Source of the DNA: Agrobacterium tumefaciens
Lineage (GTDB): Bacteria > Pseudomonadota > Alphaproteobacteria > Rhizobiales > Rhizobiaceae
Assembly: GCF_005221385.1 (NCBI RefSeq)
Contig: NZ_CP039903.1
Coordinates: 1,736,001-1,800,000 of the forward strand
DNA: 64,000 nucleotides
Reading direction: 5' to 3'
Positions 1 through 18,197 of this stretch are shown here, piece after piece. Position 1 is the first letter of the stretch. The number at the start of each line of letters is the position of its first letter. The notes under the pieces are model-generated. The model was not told the DNA's origin and made no database searches. It was given only the letters and a program-made list of their open reading frames with translations. The position numbers and the translations under genes are program-made.

Positions 1-319
1 CGCCCTGGGTATCGAGAACACCGCGGATGATGTGGTAACGCACGCCCGGCAAGTCCTTTACGCGGCCGCCGCGGATCATGACCACGGAGTGTTCCTGAAG
101 GTTGTGACCTTCGCCCGGAATGTAACCGATGACTTCGAAGCCGTTGGTGAGGCGGATCTTGGCAACCTTACGCAGAGCCGAGTTCGGCTTCTTCGGGGTC
201 GTCGTGTAAACGCGGGTGCAAACACCACGCTTCTGCGGGTTTTCCTGAAGAGCAGGAACCTTGTTGCGCTTTACCTGTGCCTGGCGAGGCTTGCGGATCA
301 GCTGGTTTACGGTAGGCAT
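1..319 (-). CDS. rpsL: 30S ribosomal protein S12, 3' end outside the window
   Basis: S12 is a small-subunit ribosomal protein at the decoding centre. The visible N-terminal 106 residues are typical: [12 protein letters not shown] at the start, the [13 protein letters not shown] loop and the GGRVKDLPG loop. The lysines of both loops, where streptomycin-resistance changes occur in other bacteria, are the wild-type residues. The ATG is preceded by an AAGGGATGG ribosome-binding stretch. The gene runs off the left edge, so its stop and its usual partners (rpsG, fusA, tuf of the str operon) are not seen. It would be transcribed from the candidate promoter about 270 bases upstream. Confidence 0.97.
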
Positions 320-347
320 ATAACCATCCCTTGCAAAAACTACTTTA

Positions 348-365
348 GCCACCCGAACGGGTGGC
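348..365 (-). promoter_or_regulatory. Hairpin in the rpsL leader, near the start codon
   Basis: Seven-base perfect inverted repeat GCCACCC/GGGTGGC around a four-base loop, about 30 nt upstream of the rpsL start on the transcribed strand. It is not followed by a U-run, so it is not a terminator. It could shape ribosome access or mRNA stability; this is inference. Confidence 0.45.
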
Positions 366-530
366 GGCTATGCCGTTGCCGGCGACGACGCACGTATATA
401 TCCTCATGCGCAAAACGTGGCCCGATCCGTTTTCACGGATGGACCACCAAGAGCAGAGGACACCTCAACGAGGCGTCTTGCATGCAACATTCGTGTCTTC
501 TACGTGCAATGGAGTCTTGTTTGAGATGAT

Positions 531-553
531 GTTCGGAAAAAAGGTTTCCGAAC
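531..553 (-). promoter_or_regulatory. Second hairpin in the str-operon leader
   Basis: Nine-base perfect inverted repeat GTTCGGAAA/TTTCCGAAC with a five-base loop, lying in the long untranslated leader of rpsL just downstream of the candidate promoter. No U-run follows on the minus strand. Its role is unknown. Confidence 0.4.
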
Positions 554-585
554 GGCCAGCACCCACAGAGGCTCCGATGGCGGGC

Positions 586-614
586 GTACTACTGTTTTAG
601 CCAGCTTTCGTCAA
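586..614 (-). promoter_or_regulatory. Candidate promoter of the str operon (rpsL)
   Basis: On the minus strand TTGACG (614-609), a 17-base spacer and TAGTAC (591-586) resemble the alphaproteobacterial housekeeping promoter. It would give a leader of roughly 260 nt for rpsL that contains both hairpins described here. The remaining sequence between rpsL and 848 shows no gene. Prediction from sequence only. Confidence 0.45.
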
Positions 615-847
615 GGCCGAATCCGCATTTTGCGCCCGTGCCCGCGGCCACAAAGCCCGCAGGCGGGCCATTTCCCCCTCCTTCTAACAGAAGTCACAGT
701 CGGCAACAGCGATTTTGCGCTCCGGCCTTTGGCTTTTCATAAAATCCGTCTATTGATTCCCTCAAGCGGCCAGACTTGGCCCGCCACGCGCAAGACCCGC
801 TCCGGTCGACCCGCGTACATAGCAACGACAGATCAAGGAACCGCGTC

Positions 848-1141
848 ATGAGCACCCTCCCCGACAACGACAACGGACGCGACGAGCCGATGGTCTTCAT
901 CGTCATCGGCAAGGCTTACGAGACCGATAACTCCGAGGGCATCGACATCCACGTCATCCTTCGGGCGCCGGACGACGATACCGCCGTGCGTGAAACACTG
1001 AACGCGCTTTCCGAGGAAGGCTTCATCGAGGCCGACCTCGACCAGATCGGCATGCTGACCGAAATCCCGGATGAAGAGCCGCACGCTTCCGCCTATCAGG
1101 GCGCACTGGAAGGCGAAGTGGCGATCATCCGCTTCGCCTGA
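848..1141 (+). CDS. Conserved-looking hypothetical protein, 97 aa
   Basis: Acidic soluble protein of unknown function, with no signal peptide and no membrane segment. The start is placed at the ATG followed by STLPDNDNG because an AAGGA sequence lies at the right distance; an upstream in-frame ATG would add an arginine-rich, poorly protein-like stretch. The middle (FIVIGKAYETDNSEGIDIHV) and the end (GEVAIIRFA) alternate hydrophobic and polar residues as in a small alpha/beta fold. The VOC-family gene follows 9 bases later on the same strand, so the two probably form one transcript. Confidence 0.7.
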   Translation: MSTLPDNDNGRDEPMVFIVIGKAYETDNSEGIDIHVILRAPDDDTAVRETLNALSEEGFIEADLDQIGMLTEIPDEEPHASAYQGALEGEVAIIRFA

Positions 1142-1150
1142 GGCACAGCC

Positions 1151-1501
1151 ATGACGGTGAGACGCATCGTCACCAATATCGCGACACCCGACCTTGAACG
1201 GGCGGGTGTCTTTTATGGCGATATTCTCGGCATGACCATCGCCATGGATCACGGCTGGATCGTGACCTATGCAAGCCCGGTTGAAACACCTGCCCAGATC
1301 AGCTTTGCCCGCGAAGGCGGCTCCGGAACGGCGGTCCCCGACATCTCCATCGAGGTCGACAATTTCGACGAGGTTCACGCCCGCATAGTTAAAGCCGGGC
1401 TGCCGGTCGAATACGGGCCGGCCATCGAAACATGGGGCGTGCGCCGCCTGTTCCTGCGCGATCCCTTTGGCAGACTGATCAATATATTAAGTCACTTATA
1501 G
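1151..1501 (+). CDS. VOC (glyoxalase/bleomycin-resistance) superfamily protein
   Basis: A 116-aa protein the size of a single vicinal-oxygen-chelate domain. The N-terminus (IVTNIATPDLERAGVFYGDI) is the classic first beta-alpha unit in which a substrate-modifying enzyme pairs a strand with the 'A..FY...LG' helix; the C-terminus (RRLFLRDPFGRLINIL) is the DPxGxxxxI motif. VOC proteins often use metal-dependent chemistry on small molecules or bind antibiotics, usually as dimers. The substrate cannot be read from the sequence. It follows the 97-aa gene closely and is probably co-transcribed with it. Confidence 0.85.
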   Translation: MTVRRIVTNIATPDLERAGVFYGDILGMTIAMDHGWIVTYASPVETPAQISFAREGGSGTAVPDISIEVDNFDEVHARIVKAGLPVEYGPAIETWGVRRLFLRDPFGRLINILSHL

Positions 1502-1598
1502 ATTATATACTTCAAACTCGTTAGTATTACTTCGTTTCCCATTGAACATCATGAAGATATTAGCTTAAATAACCCCGGCATGAAATTCCGGTGGCGGG

Positions 1599-2684
1599 TT
1601 GGACAATATATCTTCGGCAGACATTATTGATGACATTTACGAGGCGGCGCTTTTTCCCGACCGCTGGGCGAAGGTCATCGCCACAATCGGTCAACGGCTG
1701 GATTTCTGGGGCGGCGCCCTCACCTGGGGCAAGGGTGAGGAAGAAGCCTGGCTTTTCACGCCCAATTTCCAGGAATTGATGCAGGCCTTCATGGAGGGCG
1801 GCTGGAACCACCGCAATGACCGCCTCACCCGCGCGGTCCGCGAGGGACAATTTTCCTTCGTGCATGATTTCGATGTCTTCACCCACGATGAATGGGCCGG
1901 GCTACCGATCGTGCGCGACTTCCTGATGCCACGTGGATTGGGATATGGGGCGGCAACCCAGGTCGCTCCACCTGACCATCCGGAAATGACGGTGCTTTTC
2001 GAACGCAAGCTCGACAGCGGCGTCATCGGCCCGGAGACGATGGCCGCGCTCGGCAGGCTGAGGCCGCATATAGCCCGCAGCCTCACACTTGCAACCCGGC
2101 TGCAGCGCCAGAGGGCCGATGCGATGACACTCGGTCTCAATGCCATTGGCGCGCCGGCGGCGGTGCTGCAGGCAAGCGGGCGTGTCCTTTCCGCCAACGG
2201 CCTGTTTCAGACGCTCCAGAAGTGCATATCCACCCGCGCCCGCGACAGGATCTCCATTTCCGACGAAAGAGTAAACCGGCTGCTCTACAAGGCGCTGGCC
2301 GGGCGTGGCGTCAGCTCTTTCCCCATGCCGACCAGCGAGGAGCGGGCCTGCATCCTTCACGTCATCCCGCTGCGCAAGGATGCGCTGGACCTCTCCCCGA
2401 ACGGCAGCGCCATCGTTCTGATATCGCAACCCGTAGGCGCCGTCGCGGACGCGACCTTGCTCCTGAAAGGGCTTTATGACCTCACCAGGGCCGAAGCCCG
2501 CGTTGCTCTGGAAATCATGAAGGGGCTTTCGCTTCCCTCGGTGGCGAAGCAATTGCAGATTTCCCACGAGACGGTCCGCAGCAACGCCAAGTCGATCTAT
2601 GCGAAGACCGGCAGCACCGGCCAGACCGATCTCGTCCGCCGGCTTTCCGTTCTGACGCGCTACAACATCGGCGAGCAGGGCTGA
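1599..2684 (+). CDS. LuxR-type HTH transcriptional regulator
   Basis: A 361-aa protein with a C-terminal LuxR/FixJ-type DNA-binding domain from about residue 294 (LTRAEARVALEIMKGLSLPS, then a VAKQLQISHETVRSNAKSIY recognition helix and a TDLVRRL end). The N-terminal 250 residues are a sensor-like region without a recognisable autoinducer-binding or receiver signature. The only plausible start is TTG: an in-frame stop lies 16 bases upstream and the next start would remove the conserved-looking beginning. The target genes and signal are unknown. It ends before a perfect bidirectional terminator shared with rpoC. Confidence 0.8.
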   Translation: MDNISSADIIDDIYEAALFPDRWAKVIATIGQRLDFWGGALTWGKGEEEAWLFTPNFQELMQAFMEGGWNHRNDRLTRAVREGQFSFVHDFDVFTHDEWAGLPIVRDFLMPRGLGYGAATQVAPPDHPEMTVLFERKLDSGVIGPETMAALGRLRPHIARSLTLATRLQRQRADAMTLGLNAIGAPAAVLQASGRVLSANGLFQTLQKCISTRARDRISISDERVNRLLYKALAGRGVSSFPMPTSEERACILHVIPLRKDALDLSPNGSAIVLISQPVGAVADATLLLKGLYDLTRAEARVALEIMKGLSLPSVAKQLQISHETVRSNAKSIYAKTGSTGQTDLVRRLSVLTRYNIGEQG

Positions 2685-2770
2685 ACCTGCCGCACGGCTT
2701 GAAGCCCTCGGCCACACCGATCTGAATATCAACCAGCCCCCGCATCCGCAGCAGTGACCCGCCGAAACGA

Positions 2771-2800
2771 AAAAACGCCCGGATTGCTCCGGGCGTTTTT
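2771..2800. terminator. Bidirectional rho-independent terminator
   Basis: Perfect 13-base inverted repeat AAAAACGCCCGGA/TCCGGGCGTTTTT with a four-base loop, flanked by A-run and T-run on either side. It lies between the convergent LuxR-type gene and rpoC and can serve both. Confidence 0.92.
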
Positions 2801-2852
2801 ATGAACCGTGGCGGGGCTTCGTAAAGCCCCTGCCCTTTCGGCTTCGTTCGCC

Positions 2853-7061
<4,209 letters not shown>

Positions 7062-7239
7062 GCCTTGTCTCCTTGAGAGGCTAGCTGCTGCCCCTGTTTG
7101 CATCCGGACCGGCTTCTTCCCGGGTCACCGTCCAGAGCTTTAAATACGGATTAACCGCACAATGCGGCGAAAGTGTCCCACGCCAGCCGGGCTGACGGGA
7201 AACCGGCAGGCGCCCGGAAGGCGCCCGCCTCTCTCATTT

Positions 7240-11376
<4,137 letters not shown>

Positions 11377-11537
11377 CGTCGCTCCTTTAAAATTGCATCC
11401 GGGCCTGCAACGGACGGGAACCGATGGCCAGTCGACCCCGTCAAGCAATGGGTATCATCAATCTCGTTCCACATCCCGGATCGATCAGGCCGGATTGCCT
11501 AGATGAGCCGGTTCGGAACCATTCTCTTGAAGAACCC

Positions 11538-11575
11538 ATTACCCAAAAGCCATTTTCACGCGGCTTTTGGGTAAT
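11538..11575 (-). promoter_or_regulatory. Strong hairpin between rplL and rpoB
   Basis: Fourteen-base perfect inverted repeat ATTACCCAAAAGCC/GGCTTTTGGGTAAT around a ten-base loop. No U-run follows on the minus strand, so it is not a complete terminator. In E. coli the same interval holds a partial attenuator and an RNase III cleavage site that set the ratio of ribosomal protein to polymerase transcripts; a similar role here is inference. Confidence 0.7.
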
Positions 11576-11638
11576 AAGGTTTAAAACGATGACAGACGGG
11601 GAAGGCTGAGACAGCCTCCCCCGCAAGCAATCGCAAGA

Positions 11639-12016
11639 TTACTTAACGTCAACCTTGGCGCCTGCGTCCTCAAGCTTCTTCTTGAGATCAGCAGCTTCAG
11701 CCTTGGAAACGGCTTCCTTGACAGCCTTCGGAGCGCCTTCAACGAGGTCCTTGGCTTCCTTCAGGCCGAGGCCCGTGATAGCGCGAACTTCCTTGATGAC
11801 GTTGATCTTGTTGGCGCCAGCGTCAACCAGGATCACGTCGAATTCAGTCTTTTCTTCTTCAGCAGCAGCAGCAACGCCAGCACCGCCAGCAGCAGCAACA
11901 GCTACCGGAGCAGCAGCGGAAACGCCCCACTTTTCTTCAAGAAGCTTCGACAGTTCTGCAGCTTCCAGAACGGTCAGGGTGGAGAGGTCTTCAACGATCT
12001 TTGCGAGATCAGCCAT
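11639..12016 (-). CDS. rplL: 50S ribosomal protein L7/L12
   Basis: Stalk protein of the large subunit, 125 aa, which recruits translation factors as dimers bound to L10. It shows the three expected parts: an N-terminal dimerisation helix region ([20 protein letters not shown]), an alanine-rich hinge (residues about 36-53) and the C-terminal factor-binding domain ([36 protein letters not shown]). It follows rplJ by 59 bases in the usual operon order. Confidence 0.98.
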   Translation of the reverse strand: MADLAKIVEDLSTLTVLEAAELSKLLEEKWGVSAAAPVAVAAAGGAGVAAAAEEEKTEFDVILVDAGANKINVIKEVRAITGLGLKEAKDLVEGAPKAVKEAVSKAEAADLKKKLEDAGAKVDVK

Positions 12017-12075
12017 TTTGATAGTTCCTTTTGTTCAGTTCGAACCAGTTTGAATAATTACAGCGAAAAACCGCC

Positions 12076-12594
12076 TTAAGCGGCTTCGTCCTTCTTGGCG
12101 TAAGCCGAAAACACGCGTGCAAGCTGGCTTGCAGGTGCGGCAACAACCGTAGCGACGCGAGTTGCCGGGGCATTGAGAAGGCCCAGCAGCTTTGCGCGCA
12201 GCTCGTCCAGCGAAGGCAGGGTCGCAAGCGACTTGACTGCTTCGGCGTTGAGCGTGGTTGCGCCCATGGAACCGCCGAGAACAACGACTTTATCGTTGGC
12301 CTTTGCGAAGTCCATGACGACTTTCGGAGCGATCATCGGGTCGACGCTGTATGCAATCAGCGTCTGGCCCTTGAAGAGATTTGTCATCCCTTCCGACTCC
12401 GTGCCCTGAAGAGCGATCTTGGCCAGGCGGTTCTTCGCGACCTTGACGGTGCCTCCGGCAGCGCGCATTTTCGAACGGAAGTCGTTCATCTGCGCAACGG
12501 TGACACCAGCATAGTGGGCCACGACAACCGAACCGGAAGCCTTGAAGACTTCGTTCAGCTCCGTGACGAATTCGCGTTTTTCCGCTCTTTCCAC
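12076..12594 (-). CDS. rplJ: 50S ribosomal protein L10
   Basis: L10 anchors L7/L12 dimers to the ribosome, 172 aa. The start is GTG ([17 protein letters not shown]) preceded by GGAGACAGACA; longer upstream frames read through the leader and do not resemble L10. The C-terminal helix region that binds L7/L12 ([20 protein letters not shown]) is present. The 355-base leader upstream contains tandem hairpins and is the expected site of autogenous control by the L10-L7/L12 complex. Confidence 0.97.
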   Translation of the reverse strand: MERAEKREFVTELNEVFKASGSVVVAHYAGVTVAQMNDFRSKMRAAGGTVKVAKNRLAKIALQGTESEGMTNLFKGQTLIAYSVDPMIAPKVVMDFAKANDKVVVLGGSMGATTLNAEAVKSLATLPSLDELRAKLLGLLNAPATRVATVVAAPASQLARVFSAYAKKDEAA

Positions 12595-12866
12595 TGTCTG
12601 TCTCCAGTAGACGGGACCACATGATTGTGAACCCGTCGGGTTTGCCTTTGCCCCAGGGGACCTTTTTACAAAGATCCCGAGCGACGCTCGAGGATCCTGT
12701 CCCCCGCTCTGTCGCCGCAAACGGCTTCAGGCACAGGCACACCAGGTTCGAACCGGACAGTCAGACATCCTCAGATGTCTCAAATCCAGCCTCACCCGTC
12801 TCATGCAGGTTGAATGATTAAGGCCAGATCCCGAAAGACATGGCCACCCGCAATCTCGGACAGGAG

Positions 12867-12908
12867 TTCCGGGTTTCCCCGGAAATCTCCGGCTCCCTGA
12901 GAGCCGGA
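12867..12908 (-). promoter_or_regulatory. Tandem hairpins in the rplA-rplJ interval (candidate L10 leader)
   Basis: Two adjacent perfect inverted repeats: TTCCGGG/CCCGGAA (loop TTTC, 12867-12884) and TCCGGCTC/GAGCCGGA (loop of five, 12888-12908). They lie just after rplA, in the 355-base untranslated stretch before rplJ. In other bacteria L10-L7/L12 represses its own translation by binding this leader; which part binds here is not visible. No gene is seen in the rest of the interval 12595-12949. Confidence 0.55.
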
Positions 12909-12949
12909 AATTCTTTTAGTCACACGCCCGAAGGACGCGCGAGAATTGA

Positions 12950-13645
12950 TTAAGCCGTAACCGACGAAGGGTCGATCTTGACGCCCGGACCCATGGTCGA
13001 GGAGATGGCAACGCGCTTGACGTAGTTGCCCTTGGCACCCGTCGGCTTTGCCTTGACGACCGCGTCGGCGAAAGCCTTGATGTTTTCTTCAAGAGCCTTG
13101 GCGTCGAACGAAGCCTTGCCGATGCCGGCATGCACGATACCAGCCTTTTCAACGCGGAACTCGACAGCGCCGCCCTTGGACGCCTTGACGGCGCCGGCAA
13201 CATCCATCGTCACCGTACCGACCTTCGGGTTCGGCATCATGCCACGCGGGCCGAGTACCTTGCCGAGACGGCCGACGAGCGGCATCATGTCCGGGGTCGC
13301 GATGCAACGATCGAAGTCGATCTTGCCGCCCTGAACGATTTCAACCAGTTCTTCCGCGCCGACAACGTCAGCGCCGGCAGCCGTGGCTTCATCAGCCTTG
13401 ACGCCACGGGCGAAAACGGCGACGCGAACGTCACGACCGGTGCCGTTCGGCAGGTTGACAACGCCGCGAACCATCTGGTCCGCATGGCGCGGGTCAACGC
13501 CGAGGTTCATCGAAACTTCAACGGTTTCGTCAAACTTGGCAACCGCACGTTCCTTGACCATCGAAATGGCGTCGGTGAGAACGTAGAGCTTGTTGGGATC
13601 CACGCCTTCGCGGATCTTCTGAATGCGCTTTGCTACCTTGGCCAT
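12950..13645 (-). CDS. rplA: 50S ribosomal protein L1
   Basis: L1 forms the mobile L1 stalk at the E site of the ribosome, 231 aa. Recognised by [16 protein letters not shown] at the start, the [18 protein letters not shown] segment and the [14 protein letters not shown] signature. The ATG lies two bases after the rplK stop, so translation is probably coupled. An in-frame ATG two codons earlier exists but lies inside the rplK stop region; the MAKV start is the usual one. Confidence 0.97.
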   Translation of the reverse strand: MAKVAKRIQKIREGVDPNKLYVLTDAISMVKERAVAKFDETVEVSMNLGVDPRHADQMVRGVVNLPNGTGRDVRVAVFARGVKADEATAAGADVVGAEELVEIVQGGKIDFDRCIATPDMMPLVGRLGKVLGPRGMMPNPKVGTVTMDVAGAVKASKGGAVEFRVEKAGIVHAGIGKASFDAKALEENIKAFADAVVKAKPTGAKGNYVKRVAISSTMGPGVKIDPSSVTA

Positions 13646-13647
13646 GA

Positions 13648-14079
13648 TCAACCTACCACTTCCAGGCCCATGGCGCGGGCGGAGCCCTCAACCATTGCCA
13701 TTGCGCCTTCGATATCGGCTGCGTTCAGATCCTTCATCTTGGCTTCAGCGATCGTCTTGACCTGAGCCTTGGTGATGGAGCCGACCTTGGCGCCCTTGCC
13801 AGGCGTCTTGGAACCGGAGGTGATCTTAGCTTCCTTCTTCAACCAATAGGTCATCGGCGGCTGCTTCATGACGAAGGTGAAGGACTTGTCCTGGTAATAG
13901 GTGATGACGACCGGGATCGGCATACCCTTTTCCATTTCCTGCGTGGCGGCATTGAACGCCTTGCAGAATTCCATGATGTTAATGCCACGCTGACCAAGTG
14001 CCGGACCGATCGGCGGGGACGGATTGGCCGACCCAGCCTTTACCTGCAACTTGAGCTGGCCTGCAACTTTCTTAGCCAT
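13648..14079 (-). CDS. rplK: 50S ribosomal protein L11
   Basis: L11 binds 23S rRNA in the GTPase-associated centre, 143 aa. The N-terminal factor-facing domain ([20 protein letters not shown]) and the rRNA-binding C-terminal domain ([34 protein letters not shown]) are intact. It follows nusG by 143 bases and is tightly coupled to rplA. Confidence 0.97.
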   Translation of the reverse strand: MAKKVAGQLKLQVKAGSANPSPPIGPALGQRGINIMEFCKAFNAATQEMEKGMPIPVVITYYQDKSFTFVMKQPPMTYWLKKEAKITSGSKTPGKGAKVGSITKAQVKTIAEAKMKDLNAADIEGAMAMVEGSARAMGLEVVG

Positions 14080-14222
14080 ATCTCTCTGCCTTTCAATTCA
14101 AACCGGTTACCCGGCTTCTCTCTAGCCGGATCGCTCCGGCGGCTGCGGTTGCGTGGTGCGGCGCCCTGCCCCGGCTTAAGAGCCAGATTGCCTTCCACGC
14201 GCCTGGGGCTTCACCCCTCCAA

Positions 14223-14753
14223 TCAGACCTTCTCGACCTGATTGTATTCCAGCTCGACCGGCGTAGCGCGGCCGAAAATCGAAACTTCCACCTTCAGGCG
14301 CGAACGCTCTTCGTCGACATCCTGAACCACGCCGTTGAACGACGCGAACGGACCGTCGGAAACGCGAACCTGCTCGCCGATCTCGAACGAAACCGAAGAC
14401 TTCGGACGCTCGACACCTTCCTGAACCTGACCGAGAATACGATCGGCTTCATAATCGGGAATCGGAACAGGCTTATTGTCCGAACCGAGGAAACCGGTAA
14501 CCTTCGGCGTGTTCTTGATGAGGTGATAGGCCTCATCCGTCAGGTTGGCGCGCACCAGCACGTAACCTGGAAAGAACTTGCGCTCGCTATCAACCTTACG
14601 GCCGCGACGCACCTCGACAACCTTTTCGGTCGGCACGAGGATTTTCTCGAAAAGATGATCAAGACCCTTCTGACGAGCCTTTTCCTCGATCGACTCGGCG
14701 ACCTTCTTTTCGAAATTCGAATATGCGTGAACGATATACCAGCGTGCTGCCAT
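14223..14753 (-). CDS. nusG: Transcription termination/antitermination factor NusG
   Basis: NusG binds elongating RNA polymerase and links it to Rho or to the ribosome; 176 aa. The N-terminal NGN domain begins AARWYIVHAYSNFEKKVAES and the C-terminal KOW domain is seen in FEIGEQVRVSDGPFASFNGV and its DVDEERSRLKV continuation. It lies between secE and rplK as in most bacteria, 33 bases after secE. Confidence 0.97.
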   Translation of the reverse strand: MAARWYIVHAYSNFEKKVAESIEEKARQKGLDHLFEKILVPTEKVVEVRRGRKVDSERKFFPGYVLVRANLTDEAYHLIKNTPKVTGFLGSDNKPVPIPDYEADRILGQVQEGVERPKSSVSFEIGEQVRVSDGPFASFNGVVQDVDEERSRLKVEVSIFGRATPVELEYNQVEKV

Positions 14754-14786
14754 TTTTATTCTCCGTTCAATCCTTTGACCGTGCCG

Positions 14787-14987
14787 TTACCGGCCTACGT
14801 TCAGCACGAGGCTGAGCAGCCAGCCGATGAGCTGGTCCGCAGCAAAGAAGAACAGAGCCGCAAAAATGACCATCACCAGCACCATAGCCGTCGAAATCAT
14901 GGTCTCGCGGCGCGACGGCCAAGTAATTTTTGACGCTTCGGCGCGAACCTGCTGCAGAAACGTAAACGGATTGGTTTTGGATGCCAT
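14787..14987 (-). CDS. secE: Preprotein translocase subunit SecE
   Basis: Essential small subunit of the SecYEG channel in the inner membrane. This is the short single-span type, 66 aa: an amphipathic segment (FLQQVRAEASKITWPSRRET) followed by one transmembrane helix (TAMVLVMVIFAALFFFAADQ). The MASKTNPFT start is preferred; a longer in-frame start upstream adds five residues without family support. It precedes nusG, as usual. Confidence 0.96.
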   Translation of the reverse strand: MASKTNPFTFLQQVRAEASKITWPSRRETMISTAMVLVMVIFAALFFFAADQLIGWLLSLVLNVGR

Positions 14988-15170
14988 TGACTGCCCACGC
15001 AATTACGGCGCGTAAAGCCGAACTAATCAGCCCCACGCACCGCGTGTCTGTTTTGACCTACATAAACACCGATTCCACTTTTAACAAGAGGAAATCGACA
15101 TTCCGCGAAATTCGCCGGAAATCCGGCACCCATCTGCCATGCAGCGAAGATCGCGCTTGCGAATGGAAAG

Positions 15171-15246
<76 letters not shown>

Positions 15247-15472
15247 TCATCACCGTAACCGGCCGCGAAAATCGCTTGGCCAGTTCGATATGCGTTCCTT
15301 TAAGGCCCTGAAAAAAGAATGGCAAGCGCTTTTTGCCGGCTTTCAGAAGTTTATACCGCCCCTCGCGCTGTCGTCGGGTCATAACCCCTGAGCCTTCGGC
15401 AGCCCACACCCCACACATCCGCGATCGAACAGGTGTTACGCCCACAAATGAAGCCCTGCCCGCACAAGAGGG

Positions 15473-16279
15473 CTAGGACTCAGGCATCTTATCCGTCGCC
15501 GCCACGCTTTGTTTTTCACGATGTTTGCGCCTTTGATGAGCCACGCGCCGATCGACGGAACGGCGCCATTTTCTGAGCGTCGCCACCGAGAAAAATCGAT
15601 TCGCACCCTTTAATACCCCTGCCAGACCGCCAGCAGACTTGCTGCCATAATTGCTGCGGCCGAAACCGGAGTGATTGACGTGCGTATCCGCCAGCCATGC
15701 CATGATTGCACCAAGGTCTTTATAATAGAGACTGATTTCCGCTTCGGTGGCAAATCCGGCATAGCCATGGGGCAGTTTCTGGTAATCGGCGAAACGCTTC
15801 AGGGTCGGATTGAACGTGAAGCTATGCCAGACCCGATGCGCAGCGGGCGGTATCTTCCAGTAGCCGATGTCATTCGACATTTTGGAAAGCCGGCGAACAT
15901 CTTCCGGCATGTCCTCGTGCGTCCTTAGCTGGACGAGGGCAACCTGCGGGTCTCGCCTGAGTATCTCCAGCCCCCGCGCCACGGTCCCCGGCACGGGAAA
16001 GGTCCAATCATCTTCAAGATGCAAAATATAGGACGTGCTGACCTCAGCATAGGCCTTGTCTATCGAGCGATGCTGACCGAGATTGACGCCGTTTAAAATT
16101 ACCCGCACCGGCTGGTCGGGATATCTTGCCGGAAGATCAAGGACCGACTCGTCACCGGAATCCTCGATGATGATAAACTCGCGCAGCGGGTAATCGTTCG
16201 TCGCGAAAAATGCGTCAACCGTCGCAACAAGCAGATCCGGGCGTCGGCAACTCGTCAGCACTACAGTAAGATCAGACAT
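15473..16279 (-). CDS. Family 2-like glycosyltransferase
   Basis: A 268-aa cytoplasmic protein with a GT-A fold. The start (LTVVLTSCRRPDLLVATVDA) is the usual nucleotide-sugar binding beta-alpha unit; the acidic EDSGDE (39-44) and LEDDW (88-92) motifs correspond to the UDP-sugar and metal-binding positions. There is no membrane segment; the basic C-terminus (KWRRSVDRRVAHQRRKHREK) could associate with membrane or nucleic acid. The acceptor is unknown. It interrupts the otherwise conserved tuf - tRNA-Trp - secE order and is unrelated to translation. Confidence 0.82.
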   Translation of the reverse strand: MSDLTVVLTSCRRPDLLVATVDAFFATNDYPLREFIIIEDSGDESVLDLPARYPDQPVRVILNGVNLGQHRSIDKAYAEVSTSYILHLEDDWTFPVPGTVARGLEILRRDPQVALVQLRTHEDMPEDVRRLSKMSNDIGYWKIPPAAHRVWHSFTFNPTLKRFADYQKLPHGYAGFATEAEISLYYKDLGAIMAWLADTHVNHSGFGRSNYGSKSAGGLAGVLKGANRFFSVATLRKWRRSVDRRVAHQRRKHREKQSVAATDKMPES

Positions 16280-16540
16280 CTTATAATCTTGAATTTAGAC
16301 AGCATTTACGCGGGATGGAATCTCCCGCCCGAATAGAAAATAATGATGCCTGGGCTCGGAACACCGAGCCGAAAATGAGCTGCAACAAACATGCAATAAA
16401 AATGTCATCTATTACGCCTCCACCCAGATGCGCAGGCATTATAGTTATGAGATCAAGTAACCATAACGCCCCCGGCAGATACGCCTAAAAAAAATTACTT
16501 ATATTTTCAAGTTCACGTCGGCCAAATTCGAATTTTTCAA

Positions 16541-16577
16541 CAAAAAAAGCGGCGACACCAAAGGTGCCGCCGCTTTC
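16541..16577 (-). terminator. Rho-independent terminator of tuf
   Basis: On the minus strand, AAAGCGGCGGCACC and GGTGTCGCCGCTTT form a 14-base stem (one G-U pair) with a three-base loop, followed by TTTTTG. It lies 42 bases after the tuf stop. The rest of the 16280-16618 interval is AT-rich and shows no gene. Confidence 0.9.
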
Positions 16578-16618
16578 TGAAATCATACATGCATCACCGG
16601 TATTTCTACCGGCAATTA

Positions 16619-17794
<1,176 letters not shown>

Positions 17795-18197
17795 GTGAAT
17801 TGCTTCCTGTGAACGTGAAGTAGTTTCCCCGGCGAACCGGTTTGGTGTCGCCGTTTAAGGCTTTGTAAGCGAATGCGCAAGACTTAATTGTGAAAGCGCC
17901 TGCGCACGCGCTTCAAGCGTGCCCCGAGGCCCGCATATGGTGTGTTGTTTGCGACATTTAAACCCTTGGAAGGATGACGTCGACGCAAGCCGCGCGGAGC
18001 GCCTTTCTGTTATTCTCGATCACTAATTAAGATATTTCCATCACAACTTCTTTACCTGCACCGCCATGATGGCTTAAGGACAGTCCATCGCCGGGGGAGA
18101 CGGGCGATCGCAATGCGGCGCCGGGCGCGCCATCCCATGCCTTATCTCGTTCCGTCGCTTTCCCCCGCGGCCTTTCTATCCGTTTCAGGACCATCCC
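17795..18197. other. Divergent intergenic region between tuf and the TerC-like gene
   Basis: No gene is seen. It must hold the tuf promoter (minus strand) and the start signals of the TerC-like gene (plus strand), but I found no convincing -35/-10 pair for either. ATCGCC/GGCGAT (about 18086-18112) can fold with GGGGGAGAC in the loop; this was examined as a riboswitch and not called. Confidence 0.6.

Noticed and set aside
7201..7225. GGCGCC/GGCGCC stem between rpoB and rpoC as a terminator
   Set aside because: Short stem without a U-run, inside a transcript that must continue into rpoC.
16280..16540. Possible gene in the AT-rich stretch before the tuf terminator
   Set aside because: No frame of useful length with a ribosome-binding site on either strand.
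18060..18197. Possible yybP-ykoY manganese riboswitch before the TerC-like gene
   Set aside because: The gene family and GGGGGAGAC loop invited the idea, but the conserved second loop and paired helices could not be found. A covariance-model search (RF00080) would decide.
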